Shown: positions 7,700-16,456, counted from the stretch's first letter. The stretch: DNA of 37,231 nt from UBA5336 sp038522375 (GCA_038522375.1 JBCBKE010000026.1:1-37231), one strand, 5' to 3'. The notes: generated by a model from the sequence alone, not told the origin. Translations and numbers: made by a program.

Positions 7700-8662
7700 C
7701 TAGGCCAGTCCTTCCCGTCCGATGGCATAGAAACGCTCTCGACGCTGGGTCTTCAGTTCCTGGGCAGTGAGGCCGTCGAGGCCCTTGAGCGCTTTTTCGA
7801 TGGCCTTGCCGGCGGACTTTATGGCCACTTCGGGCGCCCGGTGAGCGCCCCCCACGGGCTCGTCGACAATGTCGTCGATCACTTTCAGGCGCTTGAGGTC
7901 CTTTCCGGTGATTTTCATCGCTTCGGCTGCGTCACGGGCCTTGTCGCTGTCGCGATAAAGGATCGAGGCGCATCCTTCCGGCGAGATGACCGAGTAGACC
8001 GAATGTTCCATGATGAGGACGGTATTGGCCGCGGCAATGGCGATCGCGCCCCCTGAGCCGCCCTCGCCGATGATCAGCGACACCATGGGCACCGGAAGGG
8101 TCAGGCAACGCTCGGTGGAGCGGGCAATCGCTTCGGCCTGGCCGCGTTCCTCGCCGGCCTTGCCCGGATAGGCGCCAGCGGTGTCAACAAAGGTGATGAC
8201 AGGCAGGCCGAAACGATCAGCAAGGTCCATGAGGCGGACCGCCTTGCGATAGCCTTCGGGGTGGGCCATCCCGAAATTGTGCTTGATGCGCGCCTCGGTA
8301 TTTGACCCCTTCTCATGGCCGATCACCACAACCGACCGGCCATTGAACCGGGCAAGGCCGCCGAGCACGGCCTCATCATTGCCGTAGACACGGTCGCCGG
8401 CGAGTTCCTGGTAATCCTCGAACAGGGTTTCGAGATAGTGGGTGAAGTGGGGACGGTCGGGGTGGCGGGCGACCTGGGTCTTCCGCCAGGCTGACAGGTC
8501 CTTGTAGAGGTCAGCCAGTTGTTTGGAGGACTTCTCCCGCAGTTTCGCCAGCTCTTCGGCGATAGACGGGCCGTCTTCGGCGGCATCGACCGCCTCCAGT
8601 TCCGCGATCTTCGCTTCGAGCTCTGCGAGCGGTTTTTCGAATTCAAGGTATTGCGTGGACAT
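7700..8662 (-). CDS. accA: Acetyl-CoA carboxylase carboxyltransferase subunit alpha
   Basis: 320 residues, standard AccA length. With AccD it transfers the carboxyl group from biotin to acetyl-CoA to give malonyl-CoA, the first committed step of fatty acid synthesis. The N-terminal helical part begins YLEFEKPLAELEAKIAEL. The crotonase-fold core includes GMAHPEGYRKAVRLMDLA, FVDTAGAYPG, the oxyanion-hole region IIGEGGSGGAIAI and YSVISPEGCASILYRD, all highly conserved. The start ATG lies nine bases from the end of the upstream acetyltransferase gene, so the SnoaL-like, GNAT and accA genes probably form one minus-strand transcript. No anomalies seen. Confidence 0.98.
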   Translation of the reverse strand: MSTQYLEFEKPLAELEAKIAELEAVDAAEDGPSIAEELAKLREKSSKQLADLYKDLSAWRKTQVARHPDRPHFTHYLETLFEDYQELAGDRVYGNDEAVLGGLARFNGRSVVVIGHEKGSNTEARIKHNFGMAHPEGYRKAVRLMDLADRFGLPVITFVDTAGAYPGKAGEERGQAEAIARSTERCLTLPVPMVSLIIGEGGSGGAIAIAAANTVLIMEHSVYSVISPEGCASILYRDSDKARDAAEAMKITGKDLKRLKVIDDIVDEPVGGAHRAPEVAIKSAGKAIEKALKGLDGLTAQELKTQRRERFYAIGREGLA

Positions 8663-8671
8663 GGGTCGTCA

Positions 8672-9250
8672 TTAGGGCCTTGGCATGTGGAAGGAAAGGG
8701 GGCGCGGCGGTCGGGTCTTTCGGGGGCGCGCCGGCCTGCGAAAGACGTCCAGCCGCGTGCCGCCATAGGTGCAGGAACCTGCGCGGTCATAGCCGTTCCT
8801 GGCAGCGATGCGAACCGAGGCTTCGTTCGCGGGATCGATGACGCAGACGGATGGACCGCCCGGGCCCTCGTCATCGAGCCAATGGTGGATCGCACCAACC
8901 GCTTCGCTGCCGATGCCCTGGCCCCAGGCAGAGGATGCAAAGGCCCAGCCCGCCTCCGGTTGACCGGAGATGTCCGGTTCGAGGCCGCGCATGAAATCGG
9001 CAAACCCGACCTCGCCCACGAAGGCCCCCGACTGGCGGTGCCGCACGACCCAGTAGCCATAGCCGAGCAGTGCCCAGAACCCCCGATAACGGGCCATCGT
9101 AAACCAGGTGTCCTGTCGGTTGCGCGTGAAGCCGATGTATTTCGTGACCTCAGCGTCGCTCCAAAGCGCGACCGCATCGTCCAGATCGTCTGCCGCGTGC
9201 CCGGACAGGACAAGACGGTCAGTGACAAGGGTGGGCGGTTCGGTGATCAA
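8672..9250 (-). CDS. GNAT family N-acetyltransferase (RimJ/RimL-like)
   Basis: 192 residues if translation starts at TTG 9248-9250, whose last bases form a TTGA overlap with the stop codon of the upstream SnoaL-like gene. Longer in-frame extensions give an Arg/Gly/Pro-rich sequence that is merely the other frame of that gene. The protein begins ITEPPTLVTDRLVLSGH, the usual start of Acetyltransf_3 proteins, and has GWAFASSAWGQGIGSEA, corresponding to the acetyl-CoA pyrophosphate-binding loop (R/Q-x-x-G-x-G/A), then VIDPANEASVRIAARNGY, the classic N-x-x-S-x-R motif. The acceptor substrate is unknown. The C-terminus is Arg/Pro-rich. Confidence 0.9.
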   Translation of the reverse strand: MITEPPTLVTDRLVLSGHAADDLDDAVALWSDAEVTKYIGFTRNRQDTWFTMARYRGFWALLGYGYWVVRHRQSGAFVGEVGFADFMRGLEPDISGQPEAGWAFASSAWGQGIGSEAVGAIHHWLDDEGPGGPSVCVIDPANEASVRIAARNGYDRAGSCTYGGTRLDVFRRPARPRKTRPPRPLSFHMPRP

Positions 9251-9690
9251 GCGGTTTCCGCGCTGCGGGCCTCGCCCTTCATCTGTTCCAGCATGGCTTT
9301 CATTTGGGCGTGGACGGTTTCGATCGCCTTGAGGGGGCGGACCATGACCTTGAAATCGGTGATCTTGCCATCCTTGTCCCATTCGATCATGTCGATGCCG
9401 TTCACGTGGATCCCGTCCATGACGGTTTCAAACTCCAGCACGGCCCGGTCGCCGCAGTCGAATACCTTCGTGTACGTGAACGCATCACCGCCCAACGTGC
9501 TGTCAGCGGCGCCCAGGTACATCATGGTGATGGTCTTGCCGCGCTGGGGCGTGTGCACAATCGGGCTCTGGAACACGACATCGTCGTGGAGCTGGGCCGC
9601 CAGCGCTTCGCGACTGTGATTGAGGAGAATGTAGTCCATCCAGGCCTGCAGATGCGGCGAGTGGCCAGTGGTCGGAATGTCCATTTGCAC
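9247..9690 (-). CDS. SnoaL/NTF2-like nuclear transport factor 2 family protein
   Basis: 147 residues. The start is a GTG at 9688-9690, preceded by GGAGG with an eight-base gap; an ATG two codons later is less well spaced. The sequence HLQAWMDYILLNHSREALAAQLHDDVVFQSPIV is the cone-like N-terminal helix and strand of the NTF2 fold, followed by VLEFETVMDGIHVNGIDMIEWDKDGKITDFKVMVRPLKA, the typical C-terminal sheet of SnoaL-like proteins. Such proteins are small-molecule isomerases, hydrolases or binding proteins; nothing fixes the substrate here. It is divergent from the EamA transporter gene starting at 9795, so the 104 bp between them should hold promoters for both directions. Confidence 0.88.
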   Translation of the reverse strand: MQMDIPTTGHSPHLQAWMDYILLNHSREALAAQLHDDVVFQSPIVHTPQRGKTITMMYLGAADSTLGGDAFTYTKVFDCGDRAVLEFETVMDGIHVNGIDMIEWDKDGKITDFKVMVRPLKAIETVHAQMKAMLEQMKGEARSAETA

Positions 9691-9794
9691 GTTTTCGTCC
9701 TCCGTTCCGTCGGTTTGGGAGGAAGTGTGGCCGGCGCGCAGGAAATTGTCGAGGCCGGCTGTCGGCCTCGAAAAAGCCTGCTAGGGGACAACCC

Positions 9795-10694
9795 ATGGGG
9801 TTTCGCGATTTCTGCCTGTTGTTCTGCGTTTGCCTTGTGTGGGGGCTCAATATTGTCGTGACCCGGTGGGTGGTCGCCGACGCTGCGGTTCCGCCCCTGT
9901 TTTTTGCCGCCATCAGGTTCCTCGGGATCGCCGTGGTGCTGCTGCCGTTCCTCCGGCCGGTTCCGAAGGATCTGGGAACGGTCTTTCTCATTTCCATGAG
10001 CATCGGGGCGGCCCATTTTGCCTTCCTGTTCATGGGACTTGCCAATGCGGAAGCGAGTGCTGTTGCGGTTGTGGGGCAATTGGGTGTGCCGTTCTCGACG
10101 CTGCTGAGCATGGCGTTCCTGGGCGAGACAGTGGGATGGCGCAGGGGCCTGGGCATCATGCTGGCCTTTGCCGGCGCTGTTCTGATCGCTGTCGATCCCA
10201 ACGATTTCGCCTTCAGTTTCGGGCTGGTCTATGTGGTCATCTCTGCGATCATCGGATCGGTCGGCGGCATCCTGATGAAGCGCACCGCACCGATTTCCCC
10301 GTTTCAGATGCAGGCCTGGGTCGGTCTGTTTTCCTTCGCCCCGCTCTTTGCCCTGTCGGCCCTGTTCGAAACGGGCCAATCGGAAGCGTTCATGGCCGGC
10401 GGCCTCGGCGTCTGGTTGGCCACCGCATTTGCGGTGCTAGGTGTCTCGGTTTTCGGCCACGGCGGATTTTATACGCTGATCAAGAAGTATGACATCTCGC
10501 TGCTGTCCCCTCTGACCCTGATGACCCCCCTTTGGGGCGTGATCTTTGGTATTGTCCTTTTGGGCGAGGCGTTGACGCTCCAACTGGTCGTCGGTGGGGC
10601 CATCTCCCTGGGGGGTGTTTTTGTCATTGCGGTCAGGCCCAACAAGGCCCTCCCGGAAGCGGCGCTGGGCCGGAAAGTTGGCGGGGCGAGCTGA
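9795..10694 (+). CDS. DMT-superfamily transporter (EamA family)
   Basis: 299 residues with about ten hydrophobic segments, arranged as two EamA repeats of five helices each. The N-terminal pattern GFRDFCLLFCVCLVWGLNIVVTRW is typical of the first helix, and repeat two carries GVSVFGHGGFYTLIKKYDISLLSPLTLMTPLWGVIFGIVLLGE, the hallmark EamA end. Members export amino acids, metabolites or drugs; the substrate is not deducible. Its stop codon TGA overlaps the ATG of the amidase gene by one base (TGATG), so the two genes are translationally coupled. Confidence 0.93.
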   Translation: MGFRDFCLLFCVCLVWGLNIVVTRWVVADAAVPPLFFAAIRFLGIAVVLLPFLRPVPKDLGTVFLISMSIGAAHFAFLFMGLANAEASAVAVVGQLGVPFSTLLSMAFLGETVGWRRGLGIMLAFAGAVLIAVDPNDFAFSFGLVYVVISAIIGSVGGILMKRTAPISPFQMQAWVGLFSFAPLFALSALFETGQSEAFMAGGLGVWLATAFAVLGVSVFGHGGFYTLIKKYDISLLSPLTLMTPLWGVIFGIVLLGEALTLQLVVGGAISLGGVFVIAVRPNKALPEAALGRKVGGAS

Positions 10695-11458
10695 TGCGCA
10701 TGGCGTTTCAGCCCAGCCCCAATTTCAATGCCAGGCGCCACCCGGTGGACATGCTGGTGCTGCACTATACCGGCATGGAAAGCGCCGAGGCGGCGATTGC
10801 GCGGCTCAAGGATCCGGCGGCCGACGTGTCGGCCCATTATGTTGTGCGCGAAGACGGGGTTGTGGTGCAGATGGTCAGCGAGGCCGATCGGGCCTGGCAT
10901 GCGGGCGTCTCGGCCTGGCAGGGCGATGACGACCTCAATTCCAGATCCATTGGCATCGAGATCGTCAATGGCGGACATGATGTGCCGCTGGGGGATGGGT
11001 CGCTGCCGCCGTTTCCAACGGTACAGATCGCGGCGGTGGTCTCGCTCTGCGGTGCGATCCTTGCCCGCCATCCGATCCCGATGACGCGGATCGTCGGCCA
11101 CTCAGATATCGCACCGGCCCGGAAACGGGACCCCGGCGAACACTTCCCCTGGGCCATCCTCGCCGATGCCGGGATCGGCATCTGGCCGCCGGCCAAGGCG
11201 TCCGGGGGCGGGCAAACCCTGATCGGGCGAGGTCTAAACAGGGGGGATCAGGGAACGCCGGTGGAAACTGTACAGTCCCAACTGTCCAAAATCGGATACA
11301 ATTTGGACAAGACCGGCACCTATGATGAACAAACCGACAGTTGCGTTCTTTCCTTTCAGAGGCGCTGGCTGCCGGAGCGGCTGACAGGGCAGGCTGACCT
11401 TTCAACGCTGGTTCGGATTGCCCAGATCGAAACCGCATTCATGGCGGAGAGCCCTTGA
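10694..11458 (+). CDS. N-acetylmuramoyl-L-alanine amidase (AmpD/AmiD-like) with peptidoglycan-binding domain
   Basis: 254 residues from the ATG at 10694, which overlaps the upstream stop; longer frames upstream are a shadow of the transporter gene. The Amidase_2 domain cuts the amide bond between N-acetylmuramic acid and L-Ala. Zinc ligands are predicted as H24 (LHYTG), H136 (GHSDIAP) and D146 (RKRDPG), with IGIEIVN (86-92) supplying the conserved Glu. A PG_binding_1 domain spans roughly 185-245 (GDQGTPVETVQSQLSKIGY and on). There is no signal peptide, so it may act in the cytoplasm on recycled muropeptides, as AmpD does. The last 20 bases overlap the 3' end of the convergent YihY gene. Confidence 0.94.
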   Translation: MRMAFQPSPNFNARRHPVDMLVLHYTGMESAEAAIARLKDPAADVSAHYVVREDGVVVQMVSEADRAWHAGVSAWQGDDDLNSRSIGIEIVNGGHDVPLGDGSLPPFPTVQIAAVVSLCGAILARHPIPMTRIVGHSDIAPARKRDPGEHFPWAILADAGIGIWPPAKASGGGQTLIGRGLNRGDQGTPVETVQSQLSKIGYNLDKTGTYDEQTDSCVLSFQRRWLPERLTGQADLSTLVRIAQIETAFMAESP

Positions 11459-12329
11459 TTGTCTTAGACCATTCAGCAGCCAAGGCTGCGCCCAGCAGCA
11501 GGGACGTGACCGAGGCGATCAGCCAGACAAAGCCGAGAATGACCGAAGCGAGGGCGCCATAAACGGTGTCCAGCACCGAAAGCCGCAAGTAGAGCTGGAA
11601 CAGCCATGTGGCGGCCAGCCAGGATGCAGAACCGGCGATCGCCCCAAGCACGAGGGCCCGACCGCTTTCCACATGGCCCCGAAGCGACAGCGCGATGACA
11701 AGGTAGAAGACCAGGAAACTGGCGACCCACTTGGTGATCCAGAGGGTGGAGGCGACCTGGGCAATCTCGGCGGCAAACCGGCCGGCATCGCCGCCCTGGC
11801 CCTGCTCGACGACGGTCAGAACCACCTGCATCGCGCCAAGCAGCCAGACGAGCAGAATGAGGAGGGCCGTCATCAACAGGGAAATGCCCTGGAATCGGAT
11901 GATGCCGGACTTGCCAACCGTTCCGGCGATCATGCGGATCCCCGTGATGGCGGCCTTGGCCCCGGATGTGGCGGTGAAGCCGACGATCAACACGGCGGCG
12001 AGGGCTCGGAAGGTGAGGCCCTGGGGCGTCAACGCGCTGATGACACTGATTTCGTCCTCGCGGAGCGGATCGACACCGGTGGCGAGAATCTGTTCGATCG
12101 AGCCGGCAATCTGGGTGCTGATATCGCTGGGCAGCACGGCGATCAGCAGGGTGAGTGTCAGATAGATGAGCGGAAAGATCGAGAACAGGGCGTAGAAGGC
12201 GACGCCGCCGGTGACGATCCGCACTTCCGGGCGGGTGAGGCGCCGGATCGCATGCCAGATCGGCAAGGCGCCCAGTCTGAACCAGGGCGATGTCGTTATC
12301 GCACGCAGGGTTTGGGTTGTTCCGCGCAT
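11439..12329 (-). CDS. YihY/BrkB-family membrane protein
   Basis: 296 residues with six hydrophobic segments and the family features RIVTGGVAFYALFSIFPLIYL near the N-terminus and TVYGALASVILGFVWLIASVTSLLLGAALAAEW near the C-terminus. The family (PF03631, once misnamed RNase BN) consists of inner-membrane proteins of uncertain transport function. It converges on the amidase gene with a 20-bp overlap. The start is divergent from rnpB with only 45 bp between, so promoters for both must overlap there. Confidence 0.93.
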   Translation of the reverse strand: MRGTTQTLRAITTSPWFRLGALPIWHAIRRLTRPEVRIVTGGVAFYALFSIFPLIYLTLTLLIAVLPSDISTQIAGSIEQILATGVDPLREDEISVISALTPQGLTFRALAAVLIVGFTATSGAKAAITGIRMIAGTVGKSGIIRFQGISLLMTALLILLVWLLGAMQVVLTVVEQGQGGDAGRFAAEIAQVASTLWITKWVASFLVFYLVIALSLRGHVESGRALVLGAIAGSASWLAATWLFQLYLRLSVLDTVYGALASVILGFVWLIASVTSLLLGAALAAEWSKTIKGSPP

Positions 12330-12374
12330 CGGTTCCCTATCGCTACCATGCCTCTAACGCTATATGGGGGCTCA

Positions 12375-12748
12375 AGACCAGTCGGCCGGGCAGCCGCTGG
12401 CGGTTTTTTGGCCGCTGGAGGAAAGTCCGGGCTCCATGGAGACAAGGCGGCGGGTAACGCCCGCCCGGCGTGAGCCGAGGGACAGTGCCACAGAGAGCAG
12501 ACCGCCCCGGAGCGATCCGGGGTAAGGGTGAAAGGGTGGGGTAAGGGCCCACCGCGGGACCGGCAACGGAACCGGCATGGTAAACCCCGCCTGGAGCAAG
12601 ACCGAATAGGGGACGCTTTTGCGGGCCGTTTTCAGCCCCGCGTCCCGGGTGTGTCGCGCGAGGGGGCCTGCAAAGGCCCTCCCAGAGGAATGGCTGCCAA
12701 TCCGGGGAGACCCGGTGAACAGAACCCGGCTTACAGGCCGACTGGTCT
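12375..12748 (+). ncRNA. rnpB: RNase P RNA, bacterial type A
   Basis: Catalytic RNA of RNase P, which trims tRNA 5' leaders. The 5' and 3' ends form a perfect 13-bp P1 helix (12375-12387 with 12736-12748). The conserved 5' core gaggaaagtccgggctcc is at about 12418-12435, followed by the CR regions agggtgaaagggtggggtaagg (in part, about 12525-12548) and gaccggcaacggaaccgg, and the 3' core acagaacccggcttac (about 12719-12734). The length of about 374 nt is normal for an alphaproteobacterial type A molecule. Protein-coding frames across it are spurious. Exact transcript ends may extend a few bases beyond P1. Confidence 0.97.
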
Positions 12749-12755
12749 CTCCTGT

Positions 12756-12900
12756 TTTGATCCCCGCTGCGCTGCACTACGCGATGGATCGCGCTCAGGG
12801 CTGTCTTGGTTTGATCCCGGCTGCGCTGCGCTACGCGATGGATCGCGCTCAGGGCTGTCTTGGTTTGATCCCCGCTGCGCTTACGCTGCGCGATGGATGG
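12756..12900. repeat. 54-bp tandem repeat, about 2.7 copies
   Basis: Units start at 12756, 12810 and 12864, each with tttgatccc(c/g)gctgcgct; the first two are nearly identical through ctacgcgatggatcgcgctcagggctgtcttgg, and the third is truncated and diverged after about 35 bases. The array starts eight bases past the 3' end of the rnpB P1 helix. Each unit holds the short palindromic motif gatggatcgc. It could be a processed 3' trailer, a protein-binding array or simply slippage-derived repeat DNA. Confidence 0.85.
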
Positions 12901-13207
12901 ACGCGCACCACCTGACCGCGTGACACGCATGGCACGCCGACTGCGCTGCCTAAAAACGCTTAATCAGGGAAAGACGAACAGTAAATACACGCCAAACCAG
13001 GCGACTACGCAAGATAGAAATCCCTGTTCACGTGTATTCATCATTCAAACTGGCATGTTTTATTCATTGCGAGCACGATAATGCTTAAACATTGGCCCGA
13101 CCGTCTTGAATTTGGAATGAAGGTGTTCGAAACATCTACAAGAAGACAGAAAAATCAGACATTCGGCCTGCCGGCGTTCCAATTCAGGATGAGGCGCAAG
13201 AATTGAG
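12901..13207. other. Intergenic region upstream of the EPS locus
   Basis: 307 bp without a credible gene, AT-richer than its surroundings. It contains an 8-bp inverted repeat, aatacacg at 12984-12991 with cgtgtatt at 13031-13038, and several A/T runs. It presumably carries the promoter and regulatory sites of the chain-length kinase gene starting at 13208. I cannot identify a specific operator or a confident -35/-10 pair. Confidence 0.4.
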
Positions 13208-15352
13208 ATGAACAGACAATCAATGATCGATTCTCTTGTCAGCGACGCCGATTTCGAAAACGCGCGCGGTGAGAAGGATCTTTCGATTTCCGACCTCATC
13301 ACGGTATTGTTGAACAAGCGCTGGACCATCCTGCTCATCACCATCGTGGTTGCGGCGGCTGGCACGTATTTGTCGTCAAAGGCGCCGATCACCTATTCGG
13401 CGCGCGCGACAATCGCGCTGAACCCCACACTGGATATCGACGAGCGTGCCTTGGGGAACATGGGAGCCGGTATCGATAATTCGGTGGTCGAGTCGGAAAT
13501 TCACGTCCTGAAATCGCGCAACATGCTCGAAAGCGTCATCGATGAGGCGGGCATCGGGGTGGTCAAGCAGTGGCTGAGCGATGATCATCCGATTTCCGAC
13601 CCTGATCTCGAGAAAAACCGACTGGTGAGCAAACTGCTACGGGTCATGTCGGTCCTGCGTCGGGACGCCAGTTACATCCTCGAGGTAGAAGTCACCGCCC
13701 AATCGCCACTGGGCGCTGCGGCCATTTCCAACGCGATCACCGACTCTTTCATCAACTCGAAGGAGTCCGATGTCACAATCTATAGCGAGCTCAGCCAGAA
13801 GCGCCGTGCGCAGCGGCTAGAGGACCTGCGGGAAGAGTTGGCACAGCGGAACCGAGCCGTCGCGGACTTCATCGAGCGGAACGGGCTGGTTTCGGCGAAC
13901 GGATCAACGCTGGTCGAACAGACCATCACAGATACACGTCGAAACCTTGCCACGGCGCGCAACCGTCTTTTCGATGTCCAGGCCCGGCTGAACCAGCTCT
14001 ATGAAGCGCGGGAAAAGGGCGGCTATGCAGAGGGCGTCTCCGAAATCCAGAATTCCGGCGTGATGACCCAGCTGCGCACACGCGAGATCGAAATCCGCCG
14101 GCGCATTGCAGAACTCAGCCAGACCTACTCCGACAATCATCCCGACCTGATCAGCGCCCGATCGGAACTTGAAGACATCACTGGACAGATCGAGATCGAA
14201 ATCGATGTGGTGACGGCGTCCCTGGAGCGGACAGCGCGGACGGCACAGGACCGGGTCCTGGAGCTGGAGGAAGAGCTGACCCAGCTTCAGGGCAACCTGA
14301 ATGTGGATCAACGGGCGCGCGTCCGCCTTGATGAGCTGCGGCGCGAGGTTGAGGCGACCGAGCGGATCTATCGCGATCTCTTTGTACGGAACCAGGACTT
14401 TGCGGACCGCGCCCAGCGCCAGGCGGCGACAGCGCGGCTCCTGTCCCGGGCCGTGCCACCCACAGCGCCATCGTCCCCACCGCTCGAGCTCTGGGCCGCC
14501 TTCTGGACGGGCGTTGGACTGTTTCTCGGCCTGGGCGCCGCAATTTTCCTGAACCTGTTCCAGAACACGATCATCAAGACCGAAGATGCTGAACGCTACT
14601 TCGGAACCAAGGCCCTGGTGGCCGTTCCCTACCTTCAGAACGCCAAAGCCAGGAAGGCGCCGGCCGAGTACATTCTCCAGAGTTCGCAGTCCATCTTCGC
14701 CGAATGCTACCGGGTGATCCTGTCAGAGCTGATGATCAACCTCCAGACGCCAGCGGTTGCTGCGGTAACCTCTGCCATCGCTGGCGATGGCAAGACGACC
14801 ACTTCGATGTGCCTCGCCTATGTGGCGGCGGAAACGGGTTTGAAGGTGGCGGTGGTTGACTGCGACTTCCGCCTGCAATCGTTGAGCAAGAAGACCAAGG
14901 GAGAAAAACCGAAGGGCTTCCAGCATATTTTCCACCCGGATGCGAAGTTGAACAAGGCCTATGTCGCTGATCCCGACTTGCCCAACCTGCACGTGTTCCC
15001 GATCGACGGTAATGTTCAGGACTATGACCGTTCCGCGCATCTGACCTCGGCCCAGGACGTCTTTGAACGCCTGCGCAAGTCCTATGACCTTGTCCTTCTG
15101 GACTGTGCGCCGGTCCTTGCGGTTGCCAACACGCGCATTTTCACCTCGGCAGCGGACGCAACAATCGTGGTGGCGCGCTGGAAAAAAACCCCCATTCCGG
15201 CGATCCGCACCACCCTGCAGCAGATTTCCCGCGCCGACGGGGTGACCCTCGGGATCGTTCTCAATGCAGTGAACGTATCGGTGGCGAAGAACTATTCCCA
15301 TGGCGACACGCTCTACTTCGGTAAGGCCGGCAAGGGCTACTACACCACATGA
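13208..15352 (+). CDS. Polysaccharide chain-length determinant and tyrosine autokinase (Wzc/ExoP-type)
   Basis: 714 residues, a full-length fusion of a Wzz co-polymerase domain and a BY-kinase. TM1 is near 39-56, followed by a periplasmic part with long coiled coils (about 195-400). A Pro-rich TM2 segment lies at about 415-450. The kinase domain carries Walker A AIAGDGKTT (523-531; G-D-G-K instead of the usual G-E-G-K), Walker A' VAVVDCDFR (547-555) and Walker B DLVLLDCAP (627-635). The C-terminal tail has Y696, Y703, Y711 and Y712, a tyrosine cluster suited to autophosphorylation. It controls polymer length and export with Wza in Wzx/Wzy pathways. It is the first gene of the polysaccharide locus; no partner phosphatase or Wza is seen in the window. 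Confidence 0.96.
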   Translation: MNRQSMIDSLVSDADFENARGEKDLSISDLITVLLNKRWTILLITIVVAAAGTYLSSKAPITYSARATIALNPTLDIDERALGNMGAGIDNSVVESEIHVLKSRNMLESVIDEAGIGVVKQWLSDDHPISDPDLEKNRLVSKLLRVMSVLRRDASYILEVEVTAQSPLGAAAISNAITDSFINSKESDVTIYSELSQKRRAQRLEDLREELAQRNRAVADFIERNGLVSANGSTLVEQTITDTRRNLATARNRLFDVQARLNQLYEAREKGGYAEGVSEIQNSGVMTQLRTREIEIRRRIAELSQTYSDNHPDLISARSELEDITGQIEIEIDVVTASLERTARTAQDRVLELEEELTQLQGNLNVDQRARVRLDELRREVEATERIYRDLFVRNQDFADRAQRQAATARLLSRAVPPTAPSSPPLELWAAFWTGVGLFLGLGAAIFLNLFQNTIIKTEDAERYFGTKALVAVPYLQNAKARKAPAEYILQSSQSIFAECYRVILSELMINLQTPAVAAVTSAIAGDGKTTTSMCLAYVAAETGLKVAVVDCDFRLQSLSKKTKGEKPKGFQHIFHPDAKLNKAYVADPDLPNLHVFPIDGNVQDYDRSAHLTSAQDVFERLRKSYDLVLLDCAPVLAVANTRIFTSAADATIVVARWKKTPIPAIRTTLQQISRADGVTLGIVLNAVNVSVAKNYSHGDTLYFGKAGKGYYTT

Positions 15353-15388
15353 CCAGCGCGAACCGCAGGATAAGAGGGGGCAACCCGC

Positions 15389-16339
15389 ATGACTGAAAAC
15401 ACGCCTTGCCAGGACCCCCGCGCGCCAAACCTCTTCATCATCGGCGCGTCGAAATGCGGGACCAGCGCCCTTCACCACTACCTGCGCTTCCACCCTGACA
15501 TCTGCATGTCGACGACCAAGGAGCCCTGTTTCTTCGTCGACCAGGACCATCTGAGGGAGGCCTGGCCGATCATATCGCGGGATCCGGTTTCCTACGATCT
15601 GGAGACCTACCTGGCCATGTTCGAGACTGGTGCGGGCAAGGCCTATCGCGGAGAGGCAAGCGTCTATTACTCCCAGAGCCCCTATCGGCCCGATTGCGCC
15701 GGACCGATCCATGCCTTCGCCCCGGAAGCGCGGATCATCTACGTGGTAAAGGACCCCGTTTCGCGAACAGTGGGCCACTACTGGCAGCGCGCAAAGGAAT
15801 TCCAGGAGCCGTTGCCCCTGGAACGGGCCGTGCGGGAGAACCCGATCTACCGCGATACCAGTGATTACGCCCTGCAACTGTCCGCCTACCTCCGCTATTT
15901 CGACCGGACACAGATCAAGGTCATTGACGCGGCAGATCTCAAGGCGAGGCGGCGGGAAACCCTCAGCGACCTGTGCCGTTGGCTCGGCGTCGATGATCAC
16001 CGCTTTACCGATGAGCAAATCAGGGACCGGCACGTCTCGCCGCCAACCAGTCGCGTCCAGCGATTTCCGTTCGTGCGATCTGTCCGGGACTCCAGGCTAT
16101 GGGGAAGCGTTCAGCGGTATGTTCCGACCGATGCCCGGAAAGCGCTTTCGCGCGCAAGCACACGGACGATCCAGCGAAACGCCGTTGACGACAGCGCCGC
16201 CAGGGCGTGGCTCGATGCGTATTTTGAGCCTCGCATAGAGGCTTTCGAACGGCTTTCAGGCGTCGATTGCAGCGCCTGGAAGGCCGCGCCGTCTGCCACG
16301 TCCGAAAGTGCGCGCCTCGCCCTTGAACCGCGAGCCTGA
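15389..16339 (+). CDS. Sulfotransferase (Sulfotransfer_1/heparan-sulfotransferase-like)
   Basis: 316 residues. It is predicted to transfer sulfate from PAPS to a hydroxyl or amine on a sugar. The 5'-phosphosulfate-binding loop is GASKCGTSAL (19-28) with K22, preceded by the strand PNLFIIG. The 3'-phosphate-binding block is YVVKDPVSRTVGHYW (118-132); the usual R-x-P-x-x-R-x-x-S pattern is altered to K121 in the first position and G129 in place of the serine, while R126 is kept. KEPCFFVD (44-51) is typical of carbohydrate sulfotransferases. It is 37 bp downstream of the chain-length kinase with a start-proximal purine-rich site (agaggggg), so the two are probably co-transcribed. The acceptor is presumably the EPS repeat unit. 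Confidence 0.92.
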   Translation: MTENTPCQDPRAPNLFIIGASKCGTSALHHYLRFHPDICMSTTKEPCFFVDQDHLREAWPIISRDPVSYDLETYLAMFETGAGKAYRGEASVYYSQSPYRPDCAGPIHAFAPEARIIYVVKDPVSRTVGHYWQRAKEFQEPLPLERAVRENPIYRDTSDYALQLSAYLRYFDRTQIKVIDAADLKARRRETLSDLCRWLGVDDHRFTDEQIRDRHVSPPTSRVQRFPFVRSVRDSRLWGSVQRYVPTDARKALSRASTRTIQRNAVDDSAARAWLDAYFEPRIEAFERLSGVDCSAWKAAPSATSESARLALEPRA

Positions 16340-16456
16340 GGCCCGTCGGCTGGTCAGGCCGGCCCATCCCTCTCTCCGATTGCTGAGGCGTTTGGCGAAG
16401 CTGAACTGCCGTGAGCGAGGCAGAACCGACGACCGATTCGCTCAAAGACGGATACT

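Noticed and set aside
11418..12473. 351-codon plus-strand frame antisense to the YihY gene and running into rnpB
   Set aside because: Asp/Gly/Gln-rich translation without family features; the YihY frame and the RNase P RNA explain the sequence.
12755..12900. Possible CRISPR array
   Set aside because: Units are contiguous 54-bp tandem copies without unique spacers between short repeats, and there are no cas genes in the window.
12343..12930. Minus-strand frame of 195 codons over rnpB and the 54-bp repeats
   Set aside because: It is produced by the structural RNA and the tandem repeat; no ribosome binding site or family.
14723..16033. 436-codon minus-strand frame
   Set aside because: Shadow of the chain-length kinase and sulfotransferase genes, whose motifs are clear on the plus strand.
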